64,000 bases of DNA from Pseudomonas pharyngis (GCF_021602345.1 NZ_BQID01000001.1:496001-560000), one strand, 5' to 3'. Positions 17,662 through 27,632 are shown, numbered from the stretch's first letter. The notes: a model not told the origin generated them from the letters alone. Made by a program: numbers and translations.

Positions 17662-18386
17662 TGGCGGATCACCACGGCCGTCAGATTGTCCCGTGCGGCG
17701 CCCCGCAGGGCACCGTCGAACAGACGTTCCAGCGCCACATGTGGCGCCGCCAGGCTGAGGGCGTTGCCGAGGGCATCGCTGCTCAGGCCTTGATACAAAC
17801 CATCGCTGCACAGCAGGAACACATCGCCCGGATACACCTCAAGCTCCAGCACATCCAGCGTCAGTTGTTCCGCCGCGCCGACCGCCCGGGTCAAGGCCTG
17901 GGCCGCCGGGTGCGCCGCTGCCTGTTCGACGCTCATCTGCTGCTCGTCGATCAATTGCTGCTGCAGCGAATGGTCCTTCGACAGCTGATACAACCGCTGC
18001 CCACGCCACATGTAGCAACGACTGTCGCCGGCCCAGATGCAGGCCGCGCGATTGCCTTCCACCAGCAGCGCCACGACGGTGCTGCCCATGATGCTGTCGT
18101 GGCGCCCGGCGGTGACGGTCAACTCCTGCCCCAGGCGCCGGTTCAGCCAGTGCAGGCACTGGCGGATGGCTTTGAGGCGTTCGTCGAAGTCTTCGTACTG
18201 CGGCAGTTCAGCCAGGCTGGCGACGATCAACTGGCTGGCGATGTCGCCACCCTGATGACCGCCCATGCCGTCCGCGACCACCCACAGCCCATGCTGCGGG
18301 GTGTCGAGGAAGGCATCTTCGTTGCGCGACCGCACCTTGCCCGGGTCGGTTCGCGCCGCGCTGCGCCAGGGACTGGCCACCAGCAT
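17658..18386 (-). CDS. stp1: PP2C-family Ser/Thr phosphatase (Stp1/PppA-like)
   Basis: This 242-residue protein starts at the ATG at 18386, sharing one base with the tssM stop. PP2C motifs are in order: VRSRNEDAFLDTP, GLWVVADGMGGHQGGDIAS, GSTVVALLVEG, WAGDSRCYMWR, LLCSDGLYQGL and a final ARDNLTAVVI. These include the metal-binding aspartates. It presumably reverses phosphorylation by the adjacent kinase. The frame continues open upstream inside tssM, but that extension is Arg/Pro-rich shadow sequence and is rejected. Confidence 0.92.
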   Translation of the reverse strand: MLVASPWRSAARTDPGKVRSRNEDAFLDTPQHGLWVVADGMGGHQGGDIASQLIVASLAELPQYEDFDERLKAIRQCLHWLNRRLGQELTVTAGRHDSIMGSTVVALLVEGNRAACIWAGDSRCYMWRGQRLYQLSKDHSLQQQLIDEQQMSVEQAAAHPAAQALTRAVGAAEQLTLDVLELEVYPGDVFLLCSDGLYQGLSSDALGNALSLAAPHVALERLFDGALRGAARDNLTAVVIRQ

Positions 18387-21300
18387 CAGAGCTGCACCGG
18401 CATACGGAAGGTGCGCAGCACGCCCATGTCGAACGGGTTCGGCGTGCGCTGGCTGGTCAGCAGGTAATTGGCGCGCAGGCCACCCACGTCGGCTTTGAGC
18501 ACCAGCACGTCGCGACCGGTCAGGTACTCGGTCTGCATCAGGTCGAACAGACGGAACAGCGACCACGGGCCGGAGTTCTTCTCGATGCCGATCGGGCGCC
18601 CGGCCATCTTGTCCATGACCAGGCTGGTGCGACCGTCTTCAGCATCGGTCGGCCACTTGAAGCTCATGGGCAGGATCGGACCGTGGCGGTACTCCATGGT
18701 CTTGTCGCCGAACTTGAACTCGGAACGGCTGACCGCCGGATCGAGGGTGTACGGCTCCAGCTTGAACTGCACGGTCGGTTCGGCCGGGTTGATCGAGAAG
18801 AAGCTCTGGCGAATGTTCAGGGCCGCCGCCATCTGGTCGAGGAAGACCTTCGACACCGGCAGGCTGCGGCCGTCGACGCTGCGCATCCGGTAGTTGCCCG
18901 GATCACCGCTGACGAACGGACGCATGTAGCTGTCGAAGAAGCGGTCGATGGTGCCTTGAGCGCGGAAGAACTCGCGGAAATCGCTGATCGCCACGTCGCT
19001 GGTGCTCGAGGCGCTGAACGGGTAACGCTTGTTGATGGTTTTGCCATACACGCTGTACAGCTCGTTCTGATAACGGCCGTTCAGGTACTGGTAGGCATCG
19101 TTAAGCACCAGGCGCCACGAGTCTTCGGCCAGCACGTTGAACCACACGCTCAGCGGACGCGGCAGACGACCGGACGCATTGCGCAGGTTGGTCAGCGCAT
19201 CACGCTGGCCGCTCATGCGGGTCTTGGCCAGCTCGAACGCGGCCTGCTCCGGCGTGCTGGAACGGGCGAGGCCCGCCAGCTGCAGTTGCAGGTCGTTGAG
19301 CGCGGTGAAGGCCGGGGTCAGGTCAGCGGCCGGGCCGTTGTTGTCGTCGAGCAATTTGTGCAGCGGCTCGAAGCGGCGTTGCAGGGACTTCTTGGCGGTG
19401 TCCGGCAGGTTCTTCGCCACGTTCAGGGCCGAGGCCTTGTCCGCTGCCGCCGCGGCGAGTTTGCCCACCTTGCCCAGTTTGCCTTTCTGTCCGGCCAGCG
19501 CATCAGCCGCGTCACCCGCCTCGTCCACCGGATCGGCAGCGGCCGGGAAGCGGGTGTTCTCGCGCACTTCGGTCAGCAGCGCCAGCACCGGCGAGTTGGC
19601 CGAGGTCAGGCCCGCCAGTTGCTCGGCGCCTTCACCGGCATCGCTGATCGGCGGCAGTGCTACCTGGCCAACGGCCTCGCTCCAGTAGTTGGCGTAGTCG
19701 CGGAAGTACAGTTGCTCCAGCTCGACCATCAGGCGACGCAGATCCATGTCGCTGATGCCCGCGCCTTCGCCCAGCACCCAGTTGTCACGCAGGATGTCGG
19801 TCACCAGCGACGCGCCTTGCACCGAAAAATACTGCTGATAACCGGTCTGGGTGTAGAAGCCCGGAATCACGTATTCAGTGCCGATGAACAGCGAGCCCTG
19901 CGGCCCGAGGTGCTGGCTGAAACGGTAATCCGGCAGGTTGCGCGCCTGCTCGCGGAGCATGCGGTAAACCACGGTCGCCAGCGACTCGCTGCGCAGGATC
20001 TGACGCGCCTGGGCCACCAGTTGCTCGTTGAGCGGATAGATAAACGGCTGCTGCAACAGACGCTCGAGGTGCGTGTTCAGACCGTTCTGCACCGCGGTGT
20101 TGCCGGTGTAACGCTGCGACCAGTCCGCCGCGATCCAGTCCTTGAGCCATGCCGCGTCACGACGATCCTTCATGTTCAGCATCAGGTACGCGCGCAGGCT
20201 GTTGATCAGCTTTTCGCGGTCCTTCATGTTGGCGCGGATCTGGCCTTCGAGCATCGTTGCAACGCGCGGCAGCAGTTGCTTTTCGAGCTCGTGCTCGTAA
20301 GCCTCCTTGACCACCGGATTGACGTCCTGGCCCTGATACAGACCCATCCGTTCGTGGTACGCCGCGTCGCCTTTTTTCGGGAACACCTGGGTGGCAGCGT
20401 AGCTGGTGTCGAGGGTTTTCAGTGCGCCCATGGCGTCATCGCGCGGCGACAGTGCCGTGCGTTGCTGCGTCCAGTTCTGCGCCAGATTGCGCAGGCTTTC
20501 CAGACGCTCGTAGTTGGCCGAGAAACCACCGGCCCAGAGCATGCCGAACAGCACCAGCGCACCCAGTGCGCCGACGTACAACGCACGCTGGCCCCAGTGG
20601 ATGCGGCTGCGCTCGCGCTTGTCCAGACCGGCCAGATCGGCCTCGGGGAAAATCACCCGGCTGAGCAAGTGATGGATGAAACGCGAACGACCGCTGCGCA
20701 GCGTCGGCAGCACGCCGGCGCTCATGCCCAGACTCGCGCCGATGCCGGCGGTGGTCGAATCCATTTCCTGAGTCAGGTGCGGTGCGCTGGTCAGGTAGAA
20801 GCCACGCAGTTGCGTCGCACGCTGGTAGCGGTTGCCGGTGAACGCCATGTCGACCAGCAGGCACAGACGCTCGCCGATCTGGCCCATCTGGTGCGGGAAG
20901 TCGAGGATGCGGCCACGGCGCTGGGTGTCGCGCTCGGAGTGCATGCGCATGATCACCTGGCTGTTGAGGCGACGCAGCAGCTCTTCGAACTCGTTGCGCA
21001 GCACCGTCACGTCGGTGCCGACCTGATCCTTGCGGAAACTGGTGCCCAGCACCTGATCGCTTTCTTCGCGAGTCAGTTGGTCGAAGAACTCATCGAAGCC
21101 CAGCAGCTTGTCGGCCTTGCTCAGCACCAGATACACCGGCACATCGACGTGCAGCTTCTGATAGACGTCTTGCAGACGCGCACGCACCTGGCGGGCCAGG
21201 GTTTCGATGTCCTGTTCGCTGCCACCGGTCAGGGTTTCCACCGGAATGGTCACCAGCACGCCGTTCAGCGGACGACCGCGACGACGCTTGCGCAACAGTT

Positions 21301-21925
21301 CCAGCAAGGTGGTCCAGGCGCTGCCGTCGACTTCCGCATCCGGCTGGGTCAGGTAGCGGCCGGCGGTGTCGATCAGTACACCGTGATCGGCGAAGTACCA
21401 GTCGCAATGACGGGTGCCGTGGGTGTCGCGGGTCAGTTTGCGGTCGATCTTGTTGATCGGGAATTCCAGCCCGGAGAAGTCCAGCAGGCTGGTCTTGCCG
21501 CTGGCCTGCGGGCCGATCAGCAAGTACCACGGCAAGTCATTGCGCCAGCGCTCGCTGCGGCCGCGGTACAGGCTCGAAGTCTTGAGGGTTTTCAGGGCGT
21601 CCTTGAAACGCTCCTTCAACTCTTTCTGCTCTTCGTCGATCAACTCTTCGCGGCGGATACGGTCCTGGCCGTCTTCGGTTTCTTCGACGGCTTTCTTGCG
21701 GATACCGGCGCGCCAGCTGACGAAGACCATGGTCAGGCCCCAGATCAGGAACAGCACGCTGATGGTCAGCAGACGCGAAGTCGCGCTTTCCCAGAACTTG
21801 TAGTCATCCACTGCCAACAACGGGCCGACGAACCACACCAGCAGCGCCACGAACAGCACCAGCAGCAAGGTCCAGACCCAGGTCTGGCGCAGGAAGGCGC
21901 CGACTTTCTTGAAAAACTTTTTCAT
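18386..21925 (-). CDS. tssM: T6SS membrane complex protein TssM (IcmF)
   Basis: This 1179-residue inner-membrane protein links the baseplate to the outer-membrane lipoprotein TssJ. It starts at the ATG at 21925 (MKKFFKKVGAF); the 17 extra upstream codons are basic and lack a signal. Transmembrane segments are at about 16-38 and 52-70, with a third near 460-480 (LYVGALGALVLFGMLWAGGF). The cytoplasmic domain has a Walker A motif, GPQASGKT, at 138-145. The long periplasmic part includes the C-terminal IcmF beta domain. It follows tssL by 13 bases. Length and order are normal for the family. Confidence 0.95.
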   Translation of the reverse strand: MKKFFKKVGAFLRQTWVWTLLLVLFVALLVWFVGPLLAVDDYKFWESATSRLLTISVLFLIWGLTMVFVSWRAGIRKKAVEETEDGQDRIRREELIDEEQKELKERFKDALKTLKTSSLYRGRSERWRNDLPWYLLIGPQASGKTSLLDFSGLEFPINKIDRKLTRDTHGTRHCDWYFADHGVLIDTAGRYLTQPDAEVDGSAWTTLLELLRKRRRGRPLNGVLVTIPVETLTGGSEQDIETLARQVRARLQDVYQKLHVDVPVYLVLSKADKLLGFDEFFDQLTREESDQVLGTSFRKDQVGTDVTVLRNEFEELLRRLNSQVIMRMHSERDTQRRGRILDFPHQMGQIGERLCLLVDMAFTGNRYQRATQLRGFYLTSAPHLTQEMDSTTAGIGASLGMSAGVLPTLRSGRSRFIHHLLSRVIFPEADLAGLDKRERSRIHWGQRALYVGALGALVLFGMLWAGGFSANYERLESLRNLAQNWTQQRTALSPRDDAMGALKTLDTSYAATQVFPKKGDAAYHERMGLYQGQDVNPVVKEAYEHELEKQLLPRVATMLEGQIRANMKDREKLINSLRAYLMLNMKDRRDAAWLKDWIAADWSQRYTGNTAVQNGLNTHLERLLQQPFIYPLNEQLVAQARQILRSESLATVVYRMLREQARNLPDYRFSQHLGPQGSLFIGTEYVIPGFYTQTGYQQYFSVQGASLVTDILRDNWVLGEGAGISDMDLRRLMVELEQLYFRDYANYWSEAVGQVALPPISDAGEGAEQLAGLTSANSPVLALLTEVRENTRFPAAADPVDEAGDAADALAGQKGKLGKVGKLAAAAADKASALNVAKNLPDTAKKSLQRRFEPLHKLLDDNNGPAADLTPAFTALNDLQLQLAGLARSSTPEQAAFELAKTRMSGQRDALTNLRNASGRLPRPLSVWFNVLAEDSWRLVLNDAYQYLNGRYQNELYSVYGKTINKRYPFSASSTSDVAISDFREFFRAQGTIDRFFDSYMRPFVSGDPGNYRMRSVDGRSLPVSKVFLDQMAAALNIRQSFFSINPAEPTVQFKLEPYTLDPAVSRSEFKFGDKTMEYRHGPILPMSFKWPTDAEDGRTSLVMDKMAGRPIGIEKNSGPWSLFRLFDLMQTEYLTGRDVLVLKADVGGLRANYLLTSQRTPNPFDMGVLRTFRMPVQL

Positions 21926-21938
21926 CACACGTCCCTGT

Positions 21939-22814
21939 TTACGGCTGCGACTGCGGCGAGGCCGCGGCCGGATCAAGCGGCTGATATGGTTGCAGAACGG
22001 TGTCGCGCTGCTCGCCCAAGACCCAGGCGAAGCCCGAATACATCATCACCAGACAGACGAAGGTGAACAGCACCACCATCCACGCCGGCACGATGCGCAC
22101 CAGGTTGCGGCGCTGATCGTTGAGGCCTTCCCACTGCGGCGACAATTCGCGCGGCACGTCGCCACGCAACTGACGGATCTGCCGGTACAGGGCGTCGCGG
22201 ATGCCTTCGAGTTCCAGCATGCCGCGCGCCTGCACGCGGTACTTGCCTTCGAAACCGAGGGACAGGCACAGGTACATCAGCTCCAGCATCGGCAGGTGCT
22301 TGACCGGGTTTTTCGACAGCCGATCGAGCAACTGGAAGAACTTCTCGCCACCGAAGGTTTCGTTGTGGAAGCTGCTGAGCAGGCTCATCTGCGACCACTC
22401 GCTTTCATTGCCCCACGGCGTGGTCACGACGGCTTCGTCGACCACGGTGCAGAGCACGTAACGGGCGGCCATCACCTGGCTGCTTTCGGCGCCGTTGTGC
22501 AGGGCGCGCACTTCGAACAGCTTGAGCCCGGCGGTCAGGCGCTCGTTGAGCGCGTAGAGGTCTTCGCGGGTTTCACTGTGCTTGAGGCGCACCACTTCCG
22601 ACAGCAGTTCGGACGACGCCGCCACCAGCGAATTGAGGCTGATGTTGAAGGCCTCCGCCGGGCGCAGGCGCGCGGCGTAGATCATCCGTTCTTCCAGTTG
22701 CTCGAAGCGCGGTGGCGCGGCGAAGTCGGTCAGCGGACTCGCCGCCGGGCCATGGCCCTGACGGTCGAGCAGGACGGTTTTGTCGTCCTGGTTGTGTTCC
22801 ATGTCCTTGATCAT
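21939..22814 (-). CDS. tssL: T6SS membrane complex protein TssL (DotU)
   Basis: This 291-residue protein has the DotU cytoplasmic helical domain: SLVAASSELLSEVVRL, RYVLCTVVDEAVVTTPWG, FHNETFGGEKFFQLLDRL and LELMYLCLSLGFEGKYRV. A single transmembrane segment lies near the C-terminus (VVLFTFVCLVMMYSGFAWVL). The tail is short and there is no peptidoglycan-binding OmpA domain, so anchoring to the wall must come from elsewhere. It lies five bases after tssK. The first of two nearby ATGs is chosen because AGGA stands ten bases upstream. Confidence 0.95.
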   Translation of the reverse strand: MIKDMEHNQDDKTVLLDRQGHGPAASPLTDFAAPPRFEQLEERMIYAARLRPAEAFNISLNSLVAASSELLSEVVRLKHSETREDLYALNERLTAGLKLFEVRALHNGAESSQVMAARYVLCTVVDEAVVTTPWGNESEWSQMSLLSSFHNETFGGEKFFQLLDRLSKNPVKHLPMLELMYLCLSLGFEGKYRVQARGMLELEGIRDALYRQIRQLRGDVPRELSPQWEGLNDQRRNLVRIVPAWMVVLFTFVCLVMMYSGFAWVLGEQRDTVLQPYQPLDPAAASPQSQP

Positions 22815-22819
22815 GTCGG

Positions 22820-24151
22820 TCAGTTCCTGATGGCCCAGAATTTCAGTTCAAGCTCGGCGAATTCGCCGGACACATGGAACGCGAAGCCGCCGGAGCGCTC
22901 GAGTTGTGCCAGGTCTTCGGAACTGAGTTCGAGGATGAAATAGGTTTTGTTGGAGTGGAACGCGATCTGCCGCGGGGCCACCGGCAACGGTTTGACCTTG
23001 ATCCCCGGCAGGTGCAGGTTGACCAGTTGGCGGATGCGCTCCACCGGGCCGACCTTGAGGTGCGCAGGCAAGCGATTGCGCAGTTCTTCGGAGTCGCAGT
23101 TGGCACTGGCTGCCAGCACGAACGACGCCGAGCCCAGCAGTTTGTGGTCGTGCAGCGGCGACACGATGATCCCGTACTGACGCGCTTGCAGGATCAGTTC
23201 GATGGCGTGCTGTTCCAGCACCATCGACAGTACCTGACGGATCGACTCCATCAGCTTGCGGAAACTCGCACCCTGGTCGGCGTGGGAGTAACGGCTGTCC
23301 AGACGCGGGCGTTTGCTGTCGCTGGAGAACGTCGCCAGATCGCCGAGCATGGTCAGCAGCGTGCGGTACAACTCTTCCGGGTGAACCTGCTCCAGACCCA
23401 GGTAGTGGCGCAGCAGCAGTTCGGTGCGGTTGATAAGTTGCAACATCATGAAGTCGCCGATTTCCGCGCCGCCGACCTTGCCGTTCGAACGGATGCGCTC
23501 GGCAATGGTGTCGCCCCGGTGACCGAGCATGCTGATCACTTCTTTCAGGCACGACAGCAGGTAGCTGGAGGCGTGGGCCTGAATGTAGGTCGGCACGAAA
23601 TCCGGGTCGAGGCTGATCACGCCGTCCGGCGTGGTGTCGAGCACGTCGCAGATCTTCAGCTTCACGTAGGCCTGATCGCTCTGCTGCTCGCCGAGCAACA
23701 GCTTGAAGTCCGGGCGACCGCAACTGACCTGGCTGGCGGAATCATCACCAGCGTTGGAGTCGGCCACTTCGGCGTCATACGCGGTGTAACGCGCCAGCAC
23801 GTCGGACTGCTCCGGGCGACGGGCCTCGATGTGGTTACCGGTGACCAGTGGCAGCGCCAGGTAGATCGGCGTGTTGCCGGTGTTCGGCGGCACGTCCAGC
23901 GCCAGCGGTTCGGTGTTGCCGCCGAGTTCGAACAGGCTGCCGTCCGGCAGAATTCCCGAGGCTTCACTGATTACCAGTTTGCCCATGTTGAGGAACTGCA
24001 GGTCGATCTCCAGATTCAGGAAACCCCAGGTGTAGCCGCCCAGCAACCGGGTGCGGGTCTTCATCTGGTGATCGTAGTAGCGGTCGTTGTGCTGGAAGTG
24101 CTGCGGACGTAGCAGCATGCCTTCCTGCCAGATGACTTTATGGGTATTCAT
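22820..24151 (-). CDS. tssK: T6SS baseplate adaptor TssK
   Basis: This 443-residue protein connects the baseplate wedge to the TssJLM membrane complex. It begins with the family signature KVIWQEGMLLRPQHFQ and continues with LGGYTWGFLNLEIDLQ. It ends in the TssL-binding C-terminal region (SNKTYFILELSSEDL, FAFHVSGEF). It stands between tssJ and tssL with gaps of two and five bases, as in H2-type clusters. Length is normal. Confidence 0.96.
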   Translation of the reverse strand: MNTHKVIWQEGMLLRPQHFQHNDRYYDHQMKTRTRLLGGYTWGFLNLEIDLQFLNMGKLVISEASGILPDGSLFELGGNTEPLALDVPPNTGNTPIYLALPLVTGNHIEARRPEQSDVLARYTAYDAEVADSNAGDDSASQVSCGRPDFKLLLGEQQSDQAYVKLKICDVLDTTPDGVISLDPDFVPTYIQAHASSYLLSCLKEVISMLGHRGDTIAERIRSNGKVGGAEIGDFMMLQLINRTELLLRHYLGLEQVHPEELYRTLLTMLGDLATFSSDSKRPRLDSRYSHADQGASFRKLMESIRQVLSMVLEQHAIELILQARQYGIIVSPLHDHKLLGSASFVLAASANCDSEELRNRLPAHLKVGPVERIRQLVNLHLPGIKVKPLPVAPRQIAFHSNKTYFILELSSEDLAQLERSGGFAFHVSGEFAELELKFWAIRN

Positions 24152-24153
24152 GA

Positions 24154-24654
24154 TCAGTCATCCGCCTTGGCGAGCACTTCGTTGGTCTTGCGGATACCGG
24201 CCTGATCCAGGGTCAGATCGGCTTCGGTGACTTCCAGCGGTGTGATCGGGAACGTGTGGCGCCATTTGGTTTCCGGCAGGTCGCGGTACGCGGCGAGGAT
24301 GCCGATGAAGCGGCTGCCCTCCTCCACGCTGAGTTTCAGTTCCACGGTTTCACCCGGGCGCAGTTCGAGTTCTTCGCTGGCCACCAGATCCGGGTTGAGG
24401 GATTCCTTGGCGCGCTCATAGAGGCTGAAGAAATCGGCGTTCTCGAAGGTCACCGGGTGCTTGAGTTCGAACAGGCGCACCACGATCGGCGACGGACGAC
24501 CGTTGAGGTCCGGATTCAGCTGATCGCTGCCGGTCAACTTCAGGTTGATCTTGGTCACTTTCGAATACGGCGACAGCGACGAACAACCGGCGAGCAGCAC
24601 CAACAGGGTGAGCGCGGTCAGCGTCTTGAAAAAAGCGGTCGAGCGGCGAGACAT
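24154..24654 (-). CDS. tssJ: T6SS outer-membrane lipoprotein TssJ
   Basis: This 166-residue lipoprotein uses a lipobox (LLVLLAGCSSL) after a basic N-terminus. Three closely spaced ATGs (24663, 24660, 24654) are possible; the last has AGGA eight bases upstream and is preferred. The mature part is the transthyretin-like TssJ fold (INLKLTGSDQLNPD, PSPIVVRLFELK, FSLYERA, FIGILAAYRDL, WRHTFPI). It binds the periplasmic end of TssM. The start overlaps or abuts the stop of the FHA gene. Confidence 0.94.
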   Translation of the reverse strand: MSRRSTAFFKTLTALTLLVLLAGCSSLSPYSKVTKINLKLTGSDQLNPDLNGRPSPIVVRLFELKHPVTFENADFFSLYERAKESLNPDLVASEELELRPGETVELKLSVEEGSRFIGILAAYRDLPETKWRHTFPITPLEVTEADLTLDQAGIRKTNEVLAKADD

Positions 24655-24659
24655 GCGCA

Positions 24660-25853
24660 TCATCCTTGGTGGTCGGTGTGGAGGGTGGAGATCAGGCGGA
24701 TCTGTTCTTCGTAGGCCTGGGCGAAGTCGCGAGCCAGCAGGCGCTCGCTCCAGTCGTCGTCCTGACGCAGCGCATGGTGGTAACGGTTGAACGCTCTCCA
24801 ACGCCCGCCGGCGGTGGCGAGCAACGGCTTGTTGTCACGCTCGAAACGCAGGGTCAACTGCTCCGGCGAGAAGTGTTCCAGAGTGCCGCGCACCGCCGCG
24901 CGGCTGGCGGTCAGCAGCGCCACCTGATGCGCCTGCAAGTCACGGAACGCCCGGGAGATCGCCTGCTCGGCCGGCAGATGGCCCGGCTTGTGCGGCTGCA
25001 ACAGGATGTCCAGCGCTTCGCTCGGATCGACGGCGAATTTCAGCGGATTCTTGTTGGTGCCTTGTACGGTGGTCTGGGCCAGACGCAGTTCGTTTTTCAG
25101 CTCCGAACGGGTGCGCAGGCTCTGTTGCAGACCGCCGACGCTCTGGCGCAGCAGACGTGCAGCGTTCAGCGCAAGAGCTTCACGCTCGTCGTGGCTGAGG
25201 TTCTTCACGTTCACGCCAAGGGCCGCGCCGAATTTATCCCAGAAGGTTTCGCTCTGACGCTCGACCGCTTTCGGCGCCGGCGCAGGCTCAGGCGTGGGCT
25301 CGACGATCAGCTCCGGCACCATCAGGCTTTCCATGTCGATGCGCGCGTAGTCGGCGCGCTGACGGGAGTCTTCAGGGTCGGTCACCGGTGCGAGCATTTC
25401 CTCGAATTCCGAGTACACGCGCTCTTGCTGCTCCAGCGACTTCAGCGGGTCGAGGTCGAGGAACGCGTCATCCGGAATGATGCTGCCGGCGGCGCGTGGC
25501 AGACCGACTTCACCGTCGAACGTCGCCGGGTCGCGCACCAGTCGTGCGCGAATCTCGAAGTCGCCCAGCACGTAGGTGCTGCCGTGCTCGATGCGCACCG
25601 GTTCGCCCTTGTGCAGACGTGCGCCGCTGTCGCCGTCCTGCACACCGTTGCTGCTGGTGTCGGTCAGGAAGAACGAACCCTCGCGATAGCTGACTATCGC
25701 GTGGTGGTTGGACAAGTGACGCTTGCGGTCAGGGATGATCCAGTCGCAGTCCTCGCCCCGCCCGATCACGCCGCCGGCCTGTTTGAAGGTCCGCTGGCAC
25801 AGCTCGGTGGGCACGAACTGCTTGGTGTTCAGCATTTCGAAAACCAATTCCAT
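24660..25853 (-). CDS. tagH: FHA-domain protein (Fha/TagH)
   Basis: This 397-residue protein carries an N-terminal forkhead-associated domain at about 20-110 (VIGRGEDCDWIIPD, RHLSNHHAIVSYREG, FLTDTSSNGVQ), which binds phosphothreonine. The C-terminal half (PSEALDILLQPHKPG, AISRAFRDLQAHQVALL) is the TagH-type conserved region. A Pro/Glu-rich linker joins them. Together with the kinase and phosphatase in the same cluster it forms the phosphorylation switch known from other Pseudomonas T6SSs. Confidence 0.94.
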   Translation of the reverse strand: MELVFEMLNTKQFVPTELCQRTFKQAGGVIGRGEDCDWIIPDRKRHLSNHHAIVSYREGSFFLTDTSSNGVQDGDSGARLHKGEPVRIEHGSTYVLGDFEIRARLVRDPATFDGEVGLPRAAGSIIPDDAFLDLDPLKSLEQQERVYSEFEEMLAPVTDPEDSRQRADYARIDMESLMVPELIVEPTPEPAPAPKAVERQSETFWDKFGAALGVNVKNLSHDEREALALNAARLLRQSVGGLQQSLRTRSELKNELRLAQTTVQGTNKNPLKFAVDPSEALDILLQPHKPGHLPAEQAISRAFRDLQAHQVALLTASRAAVRGTLEHFSPEQLTLRFERDNKPLLATAGGRWRAFNRYHHALRQDDDWSERLLARDFAQAYEEQIRLISTLHTDHQG

Positions 25854-25871
25854 GTTTGATGCTCCTTGCGG

Positions 25872-26012
25872 TCACTTGCCGCGATTGACCGCCTGCGGAT
25901 CACCCAGCGGGCGGTAATCGTTATCGTTGAATTTGTAATTGCCGCTGCAACCGCCGAGGCCGCATAGAACGACGAGGGTCAGCAGGACAGCGTGCCAGTG
26001 ACGAACAGACAT
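25872..26012 (-). CDS. 46-residue T6SS-cluster lipoprotein (OrfX-like)
   Basis: This short gene lies between the sigma-54 activator and the FHA gene. The ATG at 26012 has GGAG eight bases upstream. The product starts with a basic, hydrophobic signal (VRHWHAVLLTLVVLCGLGGC) whose lipobox LGGC gives Cys22 as the lipidated residue. It leaves a mature peptide of only 25 residues (SGNYKFNDNDYRPLGDPQ onward). Its place matches the small orfX/PA1664 position in the P. aeruginosa H2 cluster. The function is unknown; an envelope accessory role is inferred from position. Confidence 0.75.
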   Translation of the reverse strand: MSVRHWHAVLLTLVVLCGLGGCSGNYKFNDNDYRPLGDPQAVNRGK

Positions 26013-26043
26013 CAGAGGGTCTCCAGGTGTAGACAAAGCACAA

Positions 26044-26068
26044 AGCGCCGACCCTCGCGGGCGGCGCT
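26044..26068 (-). terminator. Weak hairpin after the sigma-54 activator gene
   Basis: An inverted repeat AGCGCCG ... CGGCGCT with an inner CCC/GGG pair and one bulged base forms a strong stem. On the minus strand it is followed by TTTGTG, a poor U-tract. It may attenuate transcription between the tssA-to-activator and lipoprotein-to-vgrG halves rather than stop it fully. Confidence 0.45.
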
Positions 26069-26105
26069 GAAATAGGTGTTCGAGGTGAATCCGACGGACT
26101 TTCGC

Positions 26106-27632
26106 CTACCCATCGAAATCACCCAGATTGATGTTCAAGCGGCCGAGCCGGTACAGCAGCGTGCGGCGCGGCAAGCCCAGTTCGCGGGCGGCGAGCGTCT
26201 GGTTGCCGTCGTTCTTGCGCAGGCAATCGAGCAACAGATTGCGTTCGACCGCTTCCAGTCGTTCGCGCAGATTGAGGCCGCAGTGGTCTTCCGGCACCGG
26301 CGCCGATTCCAGGCGCAGCGAGAAATGTTCGGCCAGCAACTCGCCGCCCTCGCACAACAGCACCGCCCGCTCGACCAGGCCTTTGAGTTCACGCACGTTG
26401 CCGGGGAAGGTGTAACCGGAAAGGTGTTCCAGCGCCGCGTCCGACCAGCGCACCGGGTCACGTTGCAGGAAAGTGCAGGCCTTGTCGGCAAAGTGCTTGG
26501 CCAGGTCGAGGATGTCGCCTTCGCGCTGACGCAAGGCCGGCAATTCGATCGGGAATTGCGCGAGACGGTAGTACAGGTCTTCGCGGAATTTGCCTTCGCT
26601 GACCAGCACCGACAGATCGCGGTGCGTCGCGGCGATGATGCGCACGTCGATCTTGTGCGTGTCGTTGGAACCCAGCGGGCGGATCTCGCCTTCCTGCAAC
26701 ACGCGCAGCAACTTGGCTTGCAGCGACAGCGGCATGTCGCCGATTTCATCGAGCAACAGAGTGCCGCCGTTGGCCGCGTCGAACAGCCCGGCGCGGTCGC
26801 GATCGGCGCCGGTAAACGCGCCTTTGCGGTAGCCGAACAGCTCGCTTTCCAGCAGGTTTTCCGGGAACGCCGCGCAGTTCTGCACGATGAACGCCTGGGA
26901 CCGACGCGGGCCGCAATCGTGGATCGCCCGCGCGACCACTTCCTTGCCGGTGCCGGTCTCGCCACGCAACAGCACGGTGTACGGGCTGTGCAGGACTTTG
27001 CTTATCAGCGAGTAGGTCTGGCGCATTGCCGCGCTCTTGCCGATCAGGCCGTAGCCGCTGGCACTCGGCAGACTGCGCACGACCGGCGCGGCCGCATCCA
27101 CTGGCTGGCGCAGGCGTTGCAGCAAGTGCAGTTGACCAAGCACGAACGAGCCGAGCTGGCCGAGAGAATCGGCAAACCCTTGCAGGTTGATGTGGCGACG
27201 GCTGGCGCACAGCAACAGGCCTTCAACGGCCTTCTGCTGATTGACCAGCGGCACGCACAACAGCGACTGCCACGGCGTGGACGACGCCGGCAGAAAACTG
27301 GTTTCGTGCAGGCTGCCGCCCAGGTCGTCGAAGCTCACCACGCGGTTCTGGCACAGGGCGAACTGCAACAGTTGCTCGCCGTTGTAGTCCGCCGGCAGGC
27401 TCGCCGCACTGCGCGGTTGCAGCACGCCGTCGAGGCATTCGGCGTTCATCCCCAGCGACGTGTGCGTGGCATCCAGCAAGTACAGCTGCGTCAGTTCGCA
27501 ACCGCTCAGCCCGGCCAGACCGCGCACGAAGTCACCCAGCAGCGCAGCACCGTCCGCCGCGCGCGACAGGCTGGCGAACTGCGCCAGCAAGGCTTCGGCA
27601 TAGAGCAGTGGCTGCGGCACTTGAGTGAACAT
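26106..27632 (-). CDS. sfa2: Sigma-54-dependent transcriptional activator (Sfa/VasH-like)
   Basis: This 508-residue enhancer-binding protein starts at the ATG at 27632, with an AGGTGA site five bases upstream. Residues 1-180 resemble a GAF-type sensor region. The AAA+ domain has Walker [14 protein letters not shown], the sigma-54 contact loop GAFTGA, Walker [13 protein letters not shown] and RREDLYYRL-like [10 protein letters not shown] Fis-type helix-turn-helix ends the protein ([20 protein letters not shown]). Located after clpV as in H2 clusters, it probably activates T6SS, hcp or vgrG promoters with RpoN. No clear -24/-12 site was found in this window. Confidence 0.93.
   Translation of the reverse strand: MFTQVPQPLLYAEALLAQFASLSRAADGAALLGDFVRGLAGLSGCELTQLYLLDATHTSLGMNAECLDGVLQPRSAASLPADYNGEQLLQFALCQNRVVSFDDLGGSLHETSFLPASSTPWQSLLCVPLVNQQKAVEGLLLCASRRHINLQGFADSLGQLGSFVLGQLHLLQRLRQPVDAAAPVVRSLPSASGYGLIGKSAAMRQTYSLISKVLHSPYTVLLRGETGTGKEVVARAIHDCGPRRSQAFIVQNCAAFPENLLESELFGYRKGAFTGADRDRAGLFDAANGGTLLLDEIGDMPLSLQAKLLRVLQEGEIRPLGSNDTHKIDVRIIAATHRDLSVLVSEGKFREDLYYRLAQFPIELPALRQREGDILDLAKHFADKACTFLQRDPVRWSDAALEHLSGYTFPGNVRELKGLVERAVLLCEGGELLAEHFSLRLESAPVPEDHCGLNLRERLEAVERNLLLDCLRKNDGNQTLAARELGLPRRTLLYRLGRLNINLGDFDG

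Noticed and set aside
18683-22066. 1127-codon open frame on the plus strand
   Set aside because: It lies antisense to tssM, whose domains are unmistakable; long shadows are expected in GC-rich coding DNA.
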